Below are positions 53,348-63,701 of a stretch of DNA of 64,000 bases, one piece after another. The translations under genes and the position numbers were made by a program. Position 1 is the first letter of the stretch. Each line of letters starts with the position of its first letter. The notes under the pieces were generated by a model. That model was not told the origin of the DNA, did no database searches, and saw nothing but the letters and a program-made list of their open reading frames with translations. Source of the DNA: Achaetomium macrosporum (taxonomy: Eukaryota; Ascomycota; Sordariomycetes; Sordariales; Chaetomiaceae); the NCBI GenBank assembly GCA_033296875.1, contig MU860091.1, positions 1 through 64,000 on the forward strand, written 5' to 3'.

Positions 53348-54527
53348 TCAGTCCTGAACCTTGATGATGACCTTACCCACGTGCCTCCCCGAGTACATGT
53401 AGTCAAACGCGGCAGGCGACTCGTCGAACGAAAAGACTCGGTCCACGAACGGCGCGAGCGACACCTTCTTCTCGGCCAGGAACCGGTTCAGCTCGATATA
53501 TTCCTCCTTGGAGGACACGGTGATGCCCCTGGACGCCACTGGTCAGCAAAACGTGACTTAGAACCCCAAGTTTGAAAGAGACCATAGCCTACTTCAGCGC
53601 TGCGTTTTTCATCATCAGTTCCATAACAGCTTCCGGCTTCCAGTCGCCACCAGTACCGCTCAGGAAACCAACGAGGGATATCATGCCGCCTCGTTGCCGC
53701 AGAAAGCTAATATCCTCTGGAATGGACGACGGCCCGACGTTGTTGATGACGAAGTCCACGCCCTTGCCGTCCGTCAGCCGTTTGACTTCTGCGGTCTGGT
53801 TAGAGACCGTTTTGTAGTTGATGGTCCGGACATCAGAACTGAGCTTCCGGATGTCTTCAAGCTTCTTGTCGGACGAAGATGTAATGATAGGCCGGATGCC
53901 CGCAGCAAGACAGATCAAAAGGGCAAACATGCTCACGCCTCCAGTGCCTGGGTCGATTAGCTAAGTAATCAATATACTAGAGAGCCGGGACAGTGAGTAC
54001 AAACCCTGCATAAGAGCGCTTCTCGGTTTGGCATCAACCCACTTGAGGCCATTAAGAGCGGTCCAGGCGGTGCACCCGGCACAGGTGATGGTAGCTGCCT
54101 CTTCCCACGATAGATGCTCAGGCAGGTGCACAAGGTGCTTGTCCTCGTAGATGGCGTACTCGCGGAGGACGCCGTCGGCGTTACCGCCTAGTAGCGCCAT
54201 CATCGGGTCGTCTTCGGCTCCAGTCAGCTTGACGAGATCGAAAATGACCGAGACGCGATCCCCGACGGAGAAATCCTTCACGGCGCTTCCGACAGCGGCC
54301 ACCTTGGCAGCGGCGTCAGAACAAGGGATACCGCGCTCGAGTGCTTCTACCGGATAGCGGCCATGCAGCATGCCGACATCACGGAAGTTGAGCGAAACGG
54401 CGTGGATCTTGATGAGAACATCGTTCGGCTTCAGCTCCCATGGTAGCTGCTCCGTCGAGAGTTCGAGCGTCCTGGGCAGGCCGCCGCTGGTGCGCCTGAA
54501 CGCCTTGTATGTCTGGGGAATTGACAT
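53348..54527 (-). CDS. Zinc-type alcohol dehydrogenase-like/quinone oxidoreductase (MDR)
   Basis: A medium-chain dehydrogenase of the NADPH:quinone-reductase kind. Exons are 54527-54005, 53947-53593 and 53528-53348 (352 residues). Introns of 57 and 64 nt rebuild ALMQGTGGVSMFALLICLAA (the cofactor glycine motif) and NAALKGITVSSKEEY. The GroES-like N-domain has IHAVSLNFRDVGMLHGRYP in place of the catalytic-zinc ligand pattern, and the structural-zinc cysteines are missing, so it is probably zinc-independent. The C-end FDYMYSGRHVGKVIIKVQD is typical. No targeting signal seen. Length normal. The substrate is unknown. Confidence 0.92.
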
Positions 54528-54599
54528 GGTGCACTTGCCTCAGTCACCTCCTGACTGATCGATTAGTGTAGTTAAGAGGTTTTATGTTCAGATTGCCCA

Positions 54600-54850
54600 A
54601 GGGCTGGGCACGGTACTTAGTTATATAGTGACGAATAACTATACCTATAATATTATAAAGTATAAGCATTACTATAGCTAGAAGAAAGTAGCTAATATTA
54701 CCTATATATATAAATATCTCGAGGTCTTATACCTAATATTGTATCTAGTCTCGATAAAAAAAGGGGGTTGCTATATATAACCCTAACCCGGATCGGTAAA
54801 ATATATGAAATGATCCCAAATCTTACAATAATTTACTGTAATTTACTTAC
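54600..54850. other. AT-rich, TpA-dense stretch
   Basis: TATA, CTATA and ATAATATTATA-type sequence contrasts sharply with the GC-rich flanks. Such TpA excess is the footprint expected from repeat-induced point mutation of an old repeat, though no repeat can still be recognised. Confidence 0.6.
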
Positions 54851-55155
54851 CTTACATTTATATAAGTAAAGACCCTCCATCCCTACCTGCAGTACCCTGT
54901 CGCATTGTTTACAGCTACAAGGCTGAAGCGGGAGCTCGGGGGACGTCGCAAGACTGCAGGTGCACGTGTCCGTCGAATTGAGCTCGCTCTTGACCGCCTG
55001 AAACTGGTGCATAGCAGCATACCTGTACCTTAGGTATCTGGTCAATTGCAATCGGCCAATGCCATTCTCAAGAGTAAACTTGTCTGTCGCAGCTCATCAA
55101 CCTTGCTAGTTCCACCGCGATTTATTGTGCAACAAACAGACTCGACAATGCTCCG

Positions 55156-57516
55156 ATGGCGCACGTTAACGGAACCTCGTTGCTTAGCCGCGCAAGATCA
55201 ACCCGGGAGCCACCACACGCCGGCAAGCCGGTCCAGAACGCGTCGCGCGGCGGGACACAAGGCGCGATATCCTCCACGATCACTGCTTCTCACACGACCA
55301 CTTCTCCGACCGCCCCATCAAACATCTCTCTCTTCTTGACCAACCTTCGTCTGCTCGATCTCGACTTGCATCCGGACTGGCCAGACATCAACGCACTCAC
55401 CTTCAGCACCAAGGACGCTGCGCAGGGTCAAAAGAAGCGCATACAGTCCGTCGAATGGGCCTTGTACCACCTCTTCGTGCTCTGGGACCCGGAAGAAGCC
55501 CGCAACAAGCTGAAGCCCTTCTTTCCACCGCTCGATCAGGTCCAGTCGCTGAACTTGCGCGCTGCTCTTCTCAGGGCGCTGGAACAGTTAAAGAAGAATG
55601 GCGTCCTCGGCCGCGATGCGGTTGTGCGCAAGACAATGCTCGATGAGTGCAAGGGCGAGAGGCTGGAGGAGGTGCTGGCGGCTTTCTCGTCGGCTGCGCT
55701 GAAGAAGCTGGTGGCTGAGCAACAGTTGAATAGAGGGGGCTATCCTGCCCTGGCTCAACCGCTTGCTCTCGAGAATAGAGGATATTCTGGCGAGCGGGCG
55801 GAACTGATAGCGCTGGTTTTGGCTCACAGGGTATCGTTGCGCCGCACACTGGACGGGAAGAATGCGGCGCGAGCGCGGTTCAGCAGCTTCTCTTGCGTGT
55901 TGGAAGGGAAAGAAAAGGTAGCTGCTCGGAGACGGGAGCTGGCAGAGGCAGCCAGACGAAGCAAGCGGGAAAACACGATCTCTGACGACCAAAAGATGGC
56001 GATCTGGCACACAGTGCGAAGTAATTGGACCGGCAGCGAACGCTGGTTGGAGGCGCTGATTTACGGTGACAGCAAGTCGCGCAAGGATGGAATCCTCTCC
56101 GCCCCATTTGACAGAGTCTGGAGGCGGGTGCAGTCTGGTCGGCTCGCGGAACTGGAAGATACCTCTGCTGGGCTTCTAGAACAGTTGGACAACAGAGTCA
56201 GGGGACAGCAGGAGAGGTTAGAGAAGTGGCAGGGCTTCCGCCAGAGGATGTTTGGGACATCTGGCTCTGCGCCGGCAACCCAGGAACCGCAGATGCATCC
56301 TACACGAAAGGGTATCGACCTCGGGTTCAAGGCCCACGAAAATCTTCATCTTGGTCGGAGAGACCCGAGGAAGCTGCCGCGCGCCCAGCATAGCCAGCTG
56401 GACAGTCACTACCAGTCGCTCATCAACGGTTTGAAGTTGGATCTTGCCAGCAACCGCCCCGCTGCCTCACGCATCCCTTCATTCTTCAAAAGACCGCACC
56501 AGACGGAGGGAGCCGCGGCAAGGACAACGGAGGCTGCCGAGCTTGGGTCGGAAGAGATTTCGGATATCAGCGAACTCGAAGACGCACCGCCACCACTACG
56601 CCCATCCCCATCGCGCCGCCAGCCGATTCGGGTTTCGGAAGAGCCAGCCTTCGAGCCAGTGCTGCGAAAGGCTAAGACCTTCGACGATGAACACGCATGC
56701 TGGGACGATGAGCCTGTCACCCCCTCACGACCGCGGAGATCAGCGACCATCCAATCTCATTCTTCCTCTGCTAACATGCGGCCCGCACAAACCTCGCCTA
56801 TGAGGGGTTTCGAGAGGACACAAAGCCAGGCACCTAAACCGAATCCGCAACCTTCGTTCCCGAAAGCTCGATCTCCACCTCGACAGGTAGCCGCCTCCCC
56901 TGAACCACCCTCCCCTCCCGAACGTCCACTCTCTCCAACGCAGGAATTAGCGGATCAGATTCTTGCCTCCGTCAGCGCCGCCTCGCCATCACCCGTCAAG
57001 AAACCACGGCGTGCGCTTTCTCTAGCCGAACGCACCCGCCTCTCCATGGCGCGTCGCACATCCCATGCCAATCTCCGCGTCCCTGCTGATGAGGACGGAA
57101 TGGACGAAGAGCTAGATACTGATCCTCTGACCATCAAGCGCTCGTCTGTCACCGTCCCAATCATTGCCGAGCCACCAAAAGCCCAAGACGGCATCGATGG
57201 TGAAAATGGGTACGAAGACCTTGCGTCCCGCACAAGGCGAAGCATGGCCGGCTATGAGGCAGCACGACAGAAAGCGCAGCTGGAACGGCGCAGATCCCTG
57301 AGGAAAGCCAAGCAACTACCGCCGGCGACGCCTGGGACAGGCAGGAGCGGTTACTTCCCTGCTGTGGACGAAGAGGAAGGGAACAGCACGCTGCTGTTGG
57401 CCGAGAAGCTGATGAGCGGGGAGAATCAGGATGACTATGAAGCTGTTTTTATGAGTCGGCCGAGACTTAAGACTAGTCCGGTGGGAACACCGGTTAGAGA
57501 GCTTTGGGGGGAATGA
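55156..57516 (+). CDS. HAUS augmin-like complex subunit 6 (N-terminal family)
   Basis: Augmin recruits gamma-tubulin to spindle microtubules. The 786-residue intronless frame has the family's conserved N-terminal half: NISLFLTNLRLLDLDLHPDW, VEWALYHLFVLWDPEEARNK, FFPPLDQVQSLNLRAALLRA, RYSGER-like segments and the WHTVRSNWTGSERWLEALIY block, all helical. From about residue 430 the sequence becomes disordered, Pro/Ser/Arg-rich, with many SP/TP sites (SPTQEL, SPVKKPRRALS) fitting cell-cycle kinase control. The start at 55156 is the first ATG in a long open frame. Naming is by resemblance to filamentous-fungal HAUS6 proteins, not by a search. Confidence 0.78.
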   Translation: MAHVNGTSLLSRARSTREPPHAGKPVQNASRGGTQGAISSTITASHTTTSPTAPSNISLFLTNLRLLDLDLHPDWPDINALTFSTKDAAQGQKKRIQSVEWALYHLFVLWDPEEARNKLKPFFPPLDQVQSLNLRAALLRALEQLKKNGVLGRDAVVRKTMLDECKGERLEEVLAAFSSAALKKLVAEQQLNRGGYPALAQPLALENRGYSGERAELIALVLAHRVSLRRTLDGKNAARARFSSFSCVLEGKEKVAARRRELAEAARRSKRENTISDDQKMAIWHTVRSNWTGSERWLEALIYGDSKSRKDGILSAPFDRVWRRVQSGRLAELEDTSAGLLEQLDNRVRGQQERLEKWQGFRQRMFGTSGSAPATQEPQMHPTRKGIDLGFKAHENLHLGRRDPRKLPRAQHSQLDSHYQSLINGLKLDLASNRPAASRIPSFFKRPHQTEGAAARTTEAAELGSEEISDISELEDAPPPLRPSPSRRQPIRVSEEPAFEPVLRKAKTFDDEHACWDDEPVTPSRPRRSATIQSHSSSANMRPAQTSPMRGFERTQSQAPKPNPQPSFPKARSPPRQVAASPEPPSPPERPLSPTQELADQILASVSAASPSPVKKPRRALSLAERTRLSMARRTSHANLRVPADEDGMDEELDTDPLTIKRSSVTVPIIAEPPKAQDGIDGENGYEDLASRTRRSMAGYEAARQKAQLERRRSLRKAKQLPPATPGTGRSGYFPAVDEEEGNSTLLLAEKLMSGENQDDYEAVFMSRPRLKTSPVGTPVRELWGE

Positions 57517-57781
57517 GACATGAGCATGTGGATAATGACAGGCAATGCTTCGGTATGGGGAATACAGGGGAGGCAAATAATGGCGGAATGAAGAATGCTT
57601 CTAGTAAGAAATGAGTAAGACAGAACCGATGCATTTTGTTCCGCATACGACTATAGGTACAATTATCATGCGAACCAGATCCCAGGACCGCGCATGATCT
57701 TTACACGTCTGGCCTTCCCTGCTCCCACCTCTATCCCGCCAAACCGCTCTATATTCACCCAACCACACCCCAATCAACAAC

Positions 57782-58597
57782 CTACCACCCCTGCGCCTTC
57801 AACTCAAACACCCGGTTCATGGTCGCGCGGAATGAGGACTGGAACCGCTGCTGCCACCGCTCCCGCTTCTGGCGCTTGCGCTTCAGCGCGGGCCGCTCGT
57901 GCGCCCGCTGCATCATCAGGTCCCGCTTGATGCCGTTCTGGTTGACCGCCTTCTGCAGCAGCCGGAACCCGCGCGCCACGTCCACGCTACCTTTGTTGAT
58001 GTTGATCGTGCGGCCCGTCGACGGCCGCAGCCGCAGCTCGGGCTCGGTCGTGTAGCGGTGGTTCTTGAGGAAGATGTCTTCGTCCCAGTTGGTCAAGTTG
58101 TTGCCGGCGCCGGTGGCGGCTTCCATGTCGGCTCGGATCTGGCCGGGGATATTGAACACGTCGTCGATGCTCAGCGAGGAGGATGGCGCTGTGCCTGTGC
58201 GCGTGGTGGTCCCCTGGGCTTGGGTCTGGGTTTGGGCGTTGTTGGTTTGAGCTTGGTTGGCTGCCGGCTTAGTTGTCCAAGGCGATTGTGCCTTCTTTGT
58301 GGTCTCTGGATCGATGAAGAAGTTGCTCTTGCGGATCGGGGCCGGCCGCGGAGGGAGGGAGCGCTGCCTCTGTAAGCGCGACTCGCTGGCCAGTTGCGGC
58401 ATGTGCCGTATGGGCAGGGGGTCTTGTGACTGTGGCGGGGCCGTAGCTAACGCCTCTAGCCGCTGCTTGTTATTTGTGGTAAAATGTCGGGACGGGAGGA
58501 GAATGCCCGACGGGGCTGGCCGTGTGCTGGCGAGAGACGGCCTCGATGATGCCGCTGCGGAGCGGCAGACCGAGTGGACGACTTGGCGGAACTCCAT
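57782..58597 (-). CDS. mrp21: Mitochondrial small-subunit ribosomal protein bS21m (MRP21)
   Basis: Component of the mitochondrial 37S subunit. Intronless, 271 residues from the ATG at 58597; an upstream in-frame ATG (58645) would add a stretch unlike a presequence start. The N-terminus (MEFRQVVHSVCRSAAASSRP) is a basic amphipathic mitochondrial presequence. A Gln/Thr/Pro-rich linker follows. The C-terminal S21 domain is clear: RTININKGSVDVARGFRLLQ and the very basic ALKRKRQKRERWQQRFQ tail. Fungal bS21m proteins are long like this one. Its 3' end is about 265 bases from the HAUS6 stop, convergent. Confidence 0.88.
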   Translation of the reverse strand: MEFRQVVHSVCRSAAASSRPSLASTRPAPSGILLPSRHFTTNNKQRLEALATAPPQSQDPLPIRHMPQLASESRLQRQRSLPPRPAPIRKSNFFIDPETTKKAQSPWTTKPAANQAQTNNAQTQTQAQGTTTRTGTAPSSSLSIDDVFNIPGQIRADMEAATGAGNNLTNWDEDIFLKNHRYTTEPELRLRPSTGRTININKGSVDVARGFRLLQKAVNQNGIKRDLMMQRAHERPALKRKRQKRERWQQRFQSSFRATMNRVFELKAQGW

Positions 58598-59335
58598 GAT
58601 GCTGTCGCAGGAAATGATTGAGGTTAGCAATCGTAGGGAAAGCATGGGAACAGGTCGCGGAGGGTAATGGCGTACTCAATTGCTCATGGATGTGCCCGCC
58701 TTCCACTTGCTTGCCCCGTGAACAGCTTTGCGAGGATCGGGTTCTTGAATTTCTCGAGCCGCGCTTTACTGCGCTTGGTTGAATGGCCAGGGGATCCACC
58801 TTGCTTGGCGTCCGGGAATTTACCGGCCAAATCATTGGTTCGCAGGTCCGCTTCCGGCTTGCCCCGTTCCCGCCGTCTGCCCTGACGAAGTCATTTTCCT
58901 CCATGGTATCTGCGAAACCTAAGATGATTCCTTTTGGATACAGCCCAACTTGCGATGTTTCCGGTCATCATGGACTGCAGGCATGCCTGTTACACAGTAA
59001 TCACCAGCCAGACCTTGCAGGATGCGGCCGGGCCGTCCCGGGATGAAGCAATAGCGTAACCACGAGTCTAGTCACGTGCCGATAAGAGTCGCCGACGCTT
59101 ATCTGGGCTAGCGTCGCTTTCGCAATTGGTAAGGTTGTGCCTTGCAGCTATCCAATCTTGAACTTTTCTTGGTCGCGATCGCGACAGTTCGGCCATCGTC
59201 GTCAGGATTCAAGTCGGTGCCCAATTCAACTAATTCAACAGTAATACGACTACACCATAAGTTGAGTCGGCCGTCGATCTTCCTCAACCTATCGGGAGTT
59301 ACTAGTGGTCGCATCGTCACGCACCGCTCGACGTC
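58598..59335. other. Intergenic between divergent mitoribosome and splicing genes
   Basis: Bidirectional promoter region of bS21m and the RBM25-like gene. No coding sequence supported. Confidence 0.5.
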
Positions 59336-61742
59336 ATGGCGTACAATCCTTATGGAGGTCGGTCCGGCCTTGCGATTTCCCGTCGCGCAGCCTCGTGTCT
59401 TCTGTCCTGACGGTCCGATTGATCTAACATGCATCTCTGTAGTGCCTCCTTACGGAGCTCCTCCGACTTACCCAATGTACCCGGTCGCGTCGCATGCTCC
59501 GGGAATGGCACCCCCGCCGGGCCTAGGTATGTTATTACCCCCTTCTCGCGCTTTGCTTGTCTCGACACTAAGCAGTTTGTGTTCAGGTCCTCCTCCAGGC
59601 ATGTCCTCTGCCCCTGGAATGGCACCACCTCCCGGTGTCCAGCCGCCAAGTAGTGCCTCACAAGCTAATCGACCAAGCGGCCTTCCTGCGTCCTTCCAAC
59701 CGCCGCCGAACCTTCCCAATATCAACTTCAACGCCCCCGTGATCCGCCTAGGCGCCACCATGGGCGCTGCGAAACCTGGCTCATCCCTCACAGGCGACCG
59801 GAAGGACTCACACACTCCCACCTCCGGCCGACCCGGGCTGGGCTCGGACCGCGGCGTAGAGCAGTCTCGCGCTCAGATGAGGGAGAATATGCAGTCACTA
59901 GTGCCACCTACGACAGAGGAACGACTACGGACAATATTCGTGCACAAGATCCCCGAGGGAGTCGGCGGTGAAGAGGGCATCCAGAAGCTGCTCAACACAG
60001 TTGGCAGGCTGCGGCGGTGGGATTCAGGACAGTCGCATCTGTCAGAGCACAAGGGGGCCTTGTTTGGGTTCGCACAGTACGAAGACCCCGAATCGCTAGC
60101 TGCTGCAGTCGAGTTACTCAAAGACGTCGAGGTGCCCGTGAAAAAGCAATCGCCTACCGAAAATCCGCCCGCCGACGAGGACGACAAGTTCGAAGGTATC
60201 GAAAAGGAGAAGCTGAAGATTGTGGTCGACCAGAGCACAGTTAAGTACTTGGAGTCATGGAAGGAAAGCAGAGGCGACGACCCCGCGGCCGAGGCGAGAC
60301 TGGCCGAGGCGAAGTTAGCGCTGAAGCAGCTCATTCGCGACCTGTTCTACCCGCGTCTTCCCAGCGGTCGGGATGCCGATGGTGACACCACAATGAGCGC
60401 AAATGGGCTGGGTGACAATGTCGAGGTCATTAACATTCCCCTCGCCGCGGAGGATGAGTTGGCAGATATTCCGGCCGAGATGCGGGCGACCGTGGCGGCA
60501 GAGATCGCGGCTTTCAGGGAGCGGAGCAACCGGAGAGATCTTGAGCGTCTCAGGAAGGAGGAGGAGTTTGAAGAAATGGAACGCCAGCGGAACGGGGCAC
60601 CCCGCAAGTCACGGCTCGACTCCCCGCCGCCAAGCAACTCTAACATGGTTCCTTTGGGGCCGCGCGGCGTTCCCAATGCCCCTTCAGGGCCGAGGGGTCA
60701 GAACCGCAGTGTCGAATTCGTCAACGGAGGCGTCACAAATGGCTATCAGTTCCGCGATGACGACGATACGGATGCTGACGACGAGGAGCTGTATGAGAGG
60801 GAGCTAGCGAAACAGCGGGCGGAAGATGAGAAGCTCTACTTGGAGGCCGAGCGCAAATGGGTTAACCGTGAGCGGCAGCGCACGGCAGCCCTGGAGAGAG
60901 AACGGGAACGTGAGAAGGCGGAAACGGAAGGCTTTGCGCGGAGGAGGGAGGAGCAGCTTGAGAGGGACAAGAACTGGGATGACGACCGCGAGGCATCACG
61001 CAAGGGCCATCTCTACTACCGTGACCACGGGCAGTGGATCCGGGAGCGGACAGCGTTCCGAGCCGCAGAGGCCGCACGGGACGAGATGGATCGGCGTGCC
61101 GAGGAAGACGAACTCCGCCGGGCTGAAGCGGAGATGGAGCACGCCAGAGACATGGCTGACTCCTTCCTGGAGCGGCAGGCCGAGGAGATGGAGAGGCGGC
61201 CGGCTGCCCCAGCGGCTCCGCAGAAAGTCACCATCTCGTTTGGCGCAGCAGCGCAAAAGGCAGCTCAGCGCTCTCACGCCGCACGGCGGACTGTGGCCGA
61301 AGTCGAAGGGCTCCTCGACGACGAGGAGCAAGACCAGACCACCAAGCGGCAGCTCGTGCCCATCAAGTTCGAGCCCATCACCGACACCAAGGCCATGTCC
61401 GAGGAGGACATCCAAAACGCTGTGCGCGCACTCGCTCACGAGATCCCGGTTGATCGGGAAGGCCTCTGGGCGTGGGACGTTAAGTGGGACTACCTGGAGG
61501 AGTCGGTCATCCGGGAGAAGCTGCGGCCTTTTGTGGAGAAGAAGGTGGTCGAGTATCTGGGCGTGCAGGAACAGTTCCTGGTTGACGTGGTGGAGGAGCA
61601 CTTGCGGAAGCACCAGAAGCCGGCCGAGCTGGTTGAAACGTTGAGTGAGGCGCTTGATGAGGATGCGGAAGACCTGGTTAAGAAGCTCTGGCGCATGGTC
61701 ATTTTCTTCACCGAAAGCGAGAAGCGTGGCCTGCCGGCTTGA
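59336..61742 (+). CDS. RBM25/Snu71-like splicing factor with RRM and PWI domains
   Basis: Links U1 snRNP to 5' splice-site choice in the nucleus. Exons are 59336-59357 (22 nt), 59443-59526 and 59587-61742 (753 residues). Joins give MAYNPYGVPPYGAPPTYPMY and APPPGLGPPPGMSSAPGM, a Pro/Gly-rich opening typical of the family. RRM at about residues 150-240 (TIFVHKIPEGVGGEEGIQKL; LFGFAQYEDPESLAAAVELL). A long Glu/Arg-rich helical region follows (ERELAKQRAEDEKLYLEAER; EREREREKAETEGFARRRE). The C-terminal PWI domain (about 655-753) contains IPVDREGLWAWDVKWDYLEE and ends VIFFTESEKRGLPA. The first donor (GTCGGT) is weak, but the intron has a CTAAC branch site. Confidence 0.88.
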
Positions 61743-62628
61743 GGGTAGGAATGGAATCCGGGCTACCAGCGGTTCGGCTGGGGTGCCTTCTTCTGTATGT
61801 ATAGGATCGCTACTGGTATAACTATGGGCTCACTGTTGGCGTAATAGGAAACTAATCGAACATTGTCACAAACATTTCTGATCTGAGTGTCTAGTACCGA
61901 ACGTGAGGTGAGCAGCCAAGCTCAGCTCCCTTCTACATTGTGGCCCATGACAGGCCTATTGACGGCCGCTAACAGCTAATACAGGCTGCCTTAAACAATG
62001 GGTGACGTAAAGGTCGGTTGTTGGCGCGAAGATCGTCTTGACGTCCTAGTACCTATTAGCAGGCGGTGACGGGAATTTGAGCTTTTGGAAATCAAGTGTT
62101 GTTAAGATGCCCAGCCTCTTCCGTCACGATATCCAGAACCCACGTGTGATTATCTATTCCATGGATATTCAATCGTAGTCAGCCACTCGCGATCCTTTTA
62201 GGTGTGGAAATCGTGTTGTTTATTAACCTGCCTGTTTCGGCCTTGAGCTTCCCTGTGCCTCGGCTCGCCCGATGATCCTTGCTTCTCTACCCCAACAAAG
62301 TGACGGCGACAAGGGCCGCGGCTCCCCCGGTGAGGGGAATCTCCGCACTGCCGGGCACCCGTCAAGAACTTATAGAACCGGACACGAGGTAGGCATTTCA
62401 TTCTGACTTATAGGTAGTTAATTGATCTCTCCTCATTTTTCATAGCCTTTCCCGAGACACTTGGACATCATATAATCCAATTCCTTCCGATAATTCAAAC
62501 TACCTAGCTTCGAAATTCACCTCCCAATTTCAACACCTGCCATCACGGCCTCCGCCACCCACCATCCATCCACCTAAGGTACTTCCCTTCATCAAGCCTA
62601 CCCCTGTTTTCGAAGCACCAAGATCAAA
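61743..62628. other. Intergenic, no gene seen
   Basis: 3' flank of the splicing-factor gene and promoter of the crotonase gene. Only short featureless frames. Confidence 0.5.
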
Positions 62629-63525
62629 ATGACCCTCTCCCCATCCCTCCCACCCCCTCCGGAGGTCCCCAACGTGCTCCTGTCCCTCCCACACCCCAAC
62701 ATCCTCCTCGTAACCCTCAACCGGCCCCGCGCCCTCAACGCCATCCCCTCCTTCCAGCACGTGGCCATGGCCTCCCTCTGGGCGTGGTATGACGCACAGC
62801 CGCAGCTGCGCTGCGCCATCCTCACCGGCGGGGCGGACGCGCGGGCGTTCTGCGCCGGGGCCGATCTTCGCGAGTGGGACGTCTCTCACGCCAACGGGAC
62901 GAAAAGAGGGGAGAGCGGGAATGAGAGAGGAGGGAGAGGGGGAGGGGAGGCGGCGAGGTATAGAGAGCGCTGGGTGCAGGAAGGGTTCGGCGGGCTGTCG
63001 AACAGGAGCGGCAAGAAACCTGTTATCGCGGCCGTGAATGGGCTGTGCTATGGCGGCGGGATGGAGATGGTCATCAACTGTGATCTGGTGGTGGCCGATG
63101 GGAAACGGGCGCGGTTTGGGCTGCCGGAGGTGAAGAGGGGTGTTGTGGCGGTGGCCGGCGCGCTGCCGAGGTTAGTGCGGACGGTTGGGAAGCAGCGGGC
63201 GGCCGAGATGGCGCTGCTTGGCCGGACGGCGTACACGGCTGAGCAGATGAGGGAGTGGGGCATTGTGAACTTTGTTGTGCCGGAGGGACAGGCCGTGAGC
63301 GAGGCAATCAGGCTCGCGGAGGAGATTGCCGCGAACTCGCCGGATGCGGTGATCACGTCGAGGGAGGGGCTGAGGTTGGGCTGGGAGGGAATGGGCCCGC
63401 AGTTGGGGACGGAGGTGCTGGAGAGGGGCATGTATGGGCGGATTGATGGCGGGGAGAATATGAAGGAGGGGGTGAGGAGTTTTGTGGAAAAGAGGGAGCC
63501 GGTTTGGAAGGACAGCAAGCTGTGA
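62629..63525 (+). CDS. Peroxisomal enoyl-CoA hydratase/isomerase (crotonase) family
   Basis: Crotonase-fold enzyme acting on an acyl-CoA, probably in peroxisomal beta-oxidation. Intronless, 298 residues. The N-terminal LLVTLNRPRALNAI strand, the CoA/oxyanion segments AFCAGADLREW and AVNGLCYGGGMEM and the LPEVKRGVVAVAGALPRL helix are all present. The usual catalytic Glu positions are not certain: the second one appears as LPE, where hydratases and isomerases place an acid. The protein ends KDSKL, a perfect PTS1 tripeptide, placing it in peroxisomes. A Gly/Arg/Glu-rich insert (residues about 90-110) lies after the first oxyanion motif. Substrate unknown. Confidence 0.92.
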   Translation: MTLSPSLPPPPEVPNVLLSLPHPNILLVTLNRPRALNAIPSFQHVAMASLWAWYDAQPQLRCAILTGGADARAFCAGADLREWDVSHANGTKRGESGNERGGRGGGEAARYRERWVQEGFGGLSNRSGKKPVIAAVNGLCYGGGMEMVINCDLVVADGKRARFGLPEVKRGVVAVAGALPRLVRTVGKQRAAEMALLGRTAYTAEQMREWGIVNFVVPEGQAVSEAIRLAEEIAANSPDAVITSREGLRLGWEGMGPQLGTEVLERGMYGRIDGGENMKEGVRSFVEKREPVWKDSKL

Positions 63526-63701
63526 TGGGACAGGAACAGAGGGCGGGATCAGCTTGCGGGAGCTTTGTGTATAGTTGCCGAACACTCTTACAGCCCGTTG
63601 CTGCGTTGAAGACCGAGCATGTGCCTTACGAATGGCTTATATGCTTGAGAACCTGGACATCGTCCTTCGGAAGCGAGATCAACGCGACGCTCGACTAACT
63701 C

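Noticed and set aside
57782..58645. Longer bS21m protein starting at 58645
   Set aside because: The extra 16 residues precede a much better mitochondrial presequence start at 58597.
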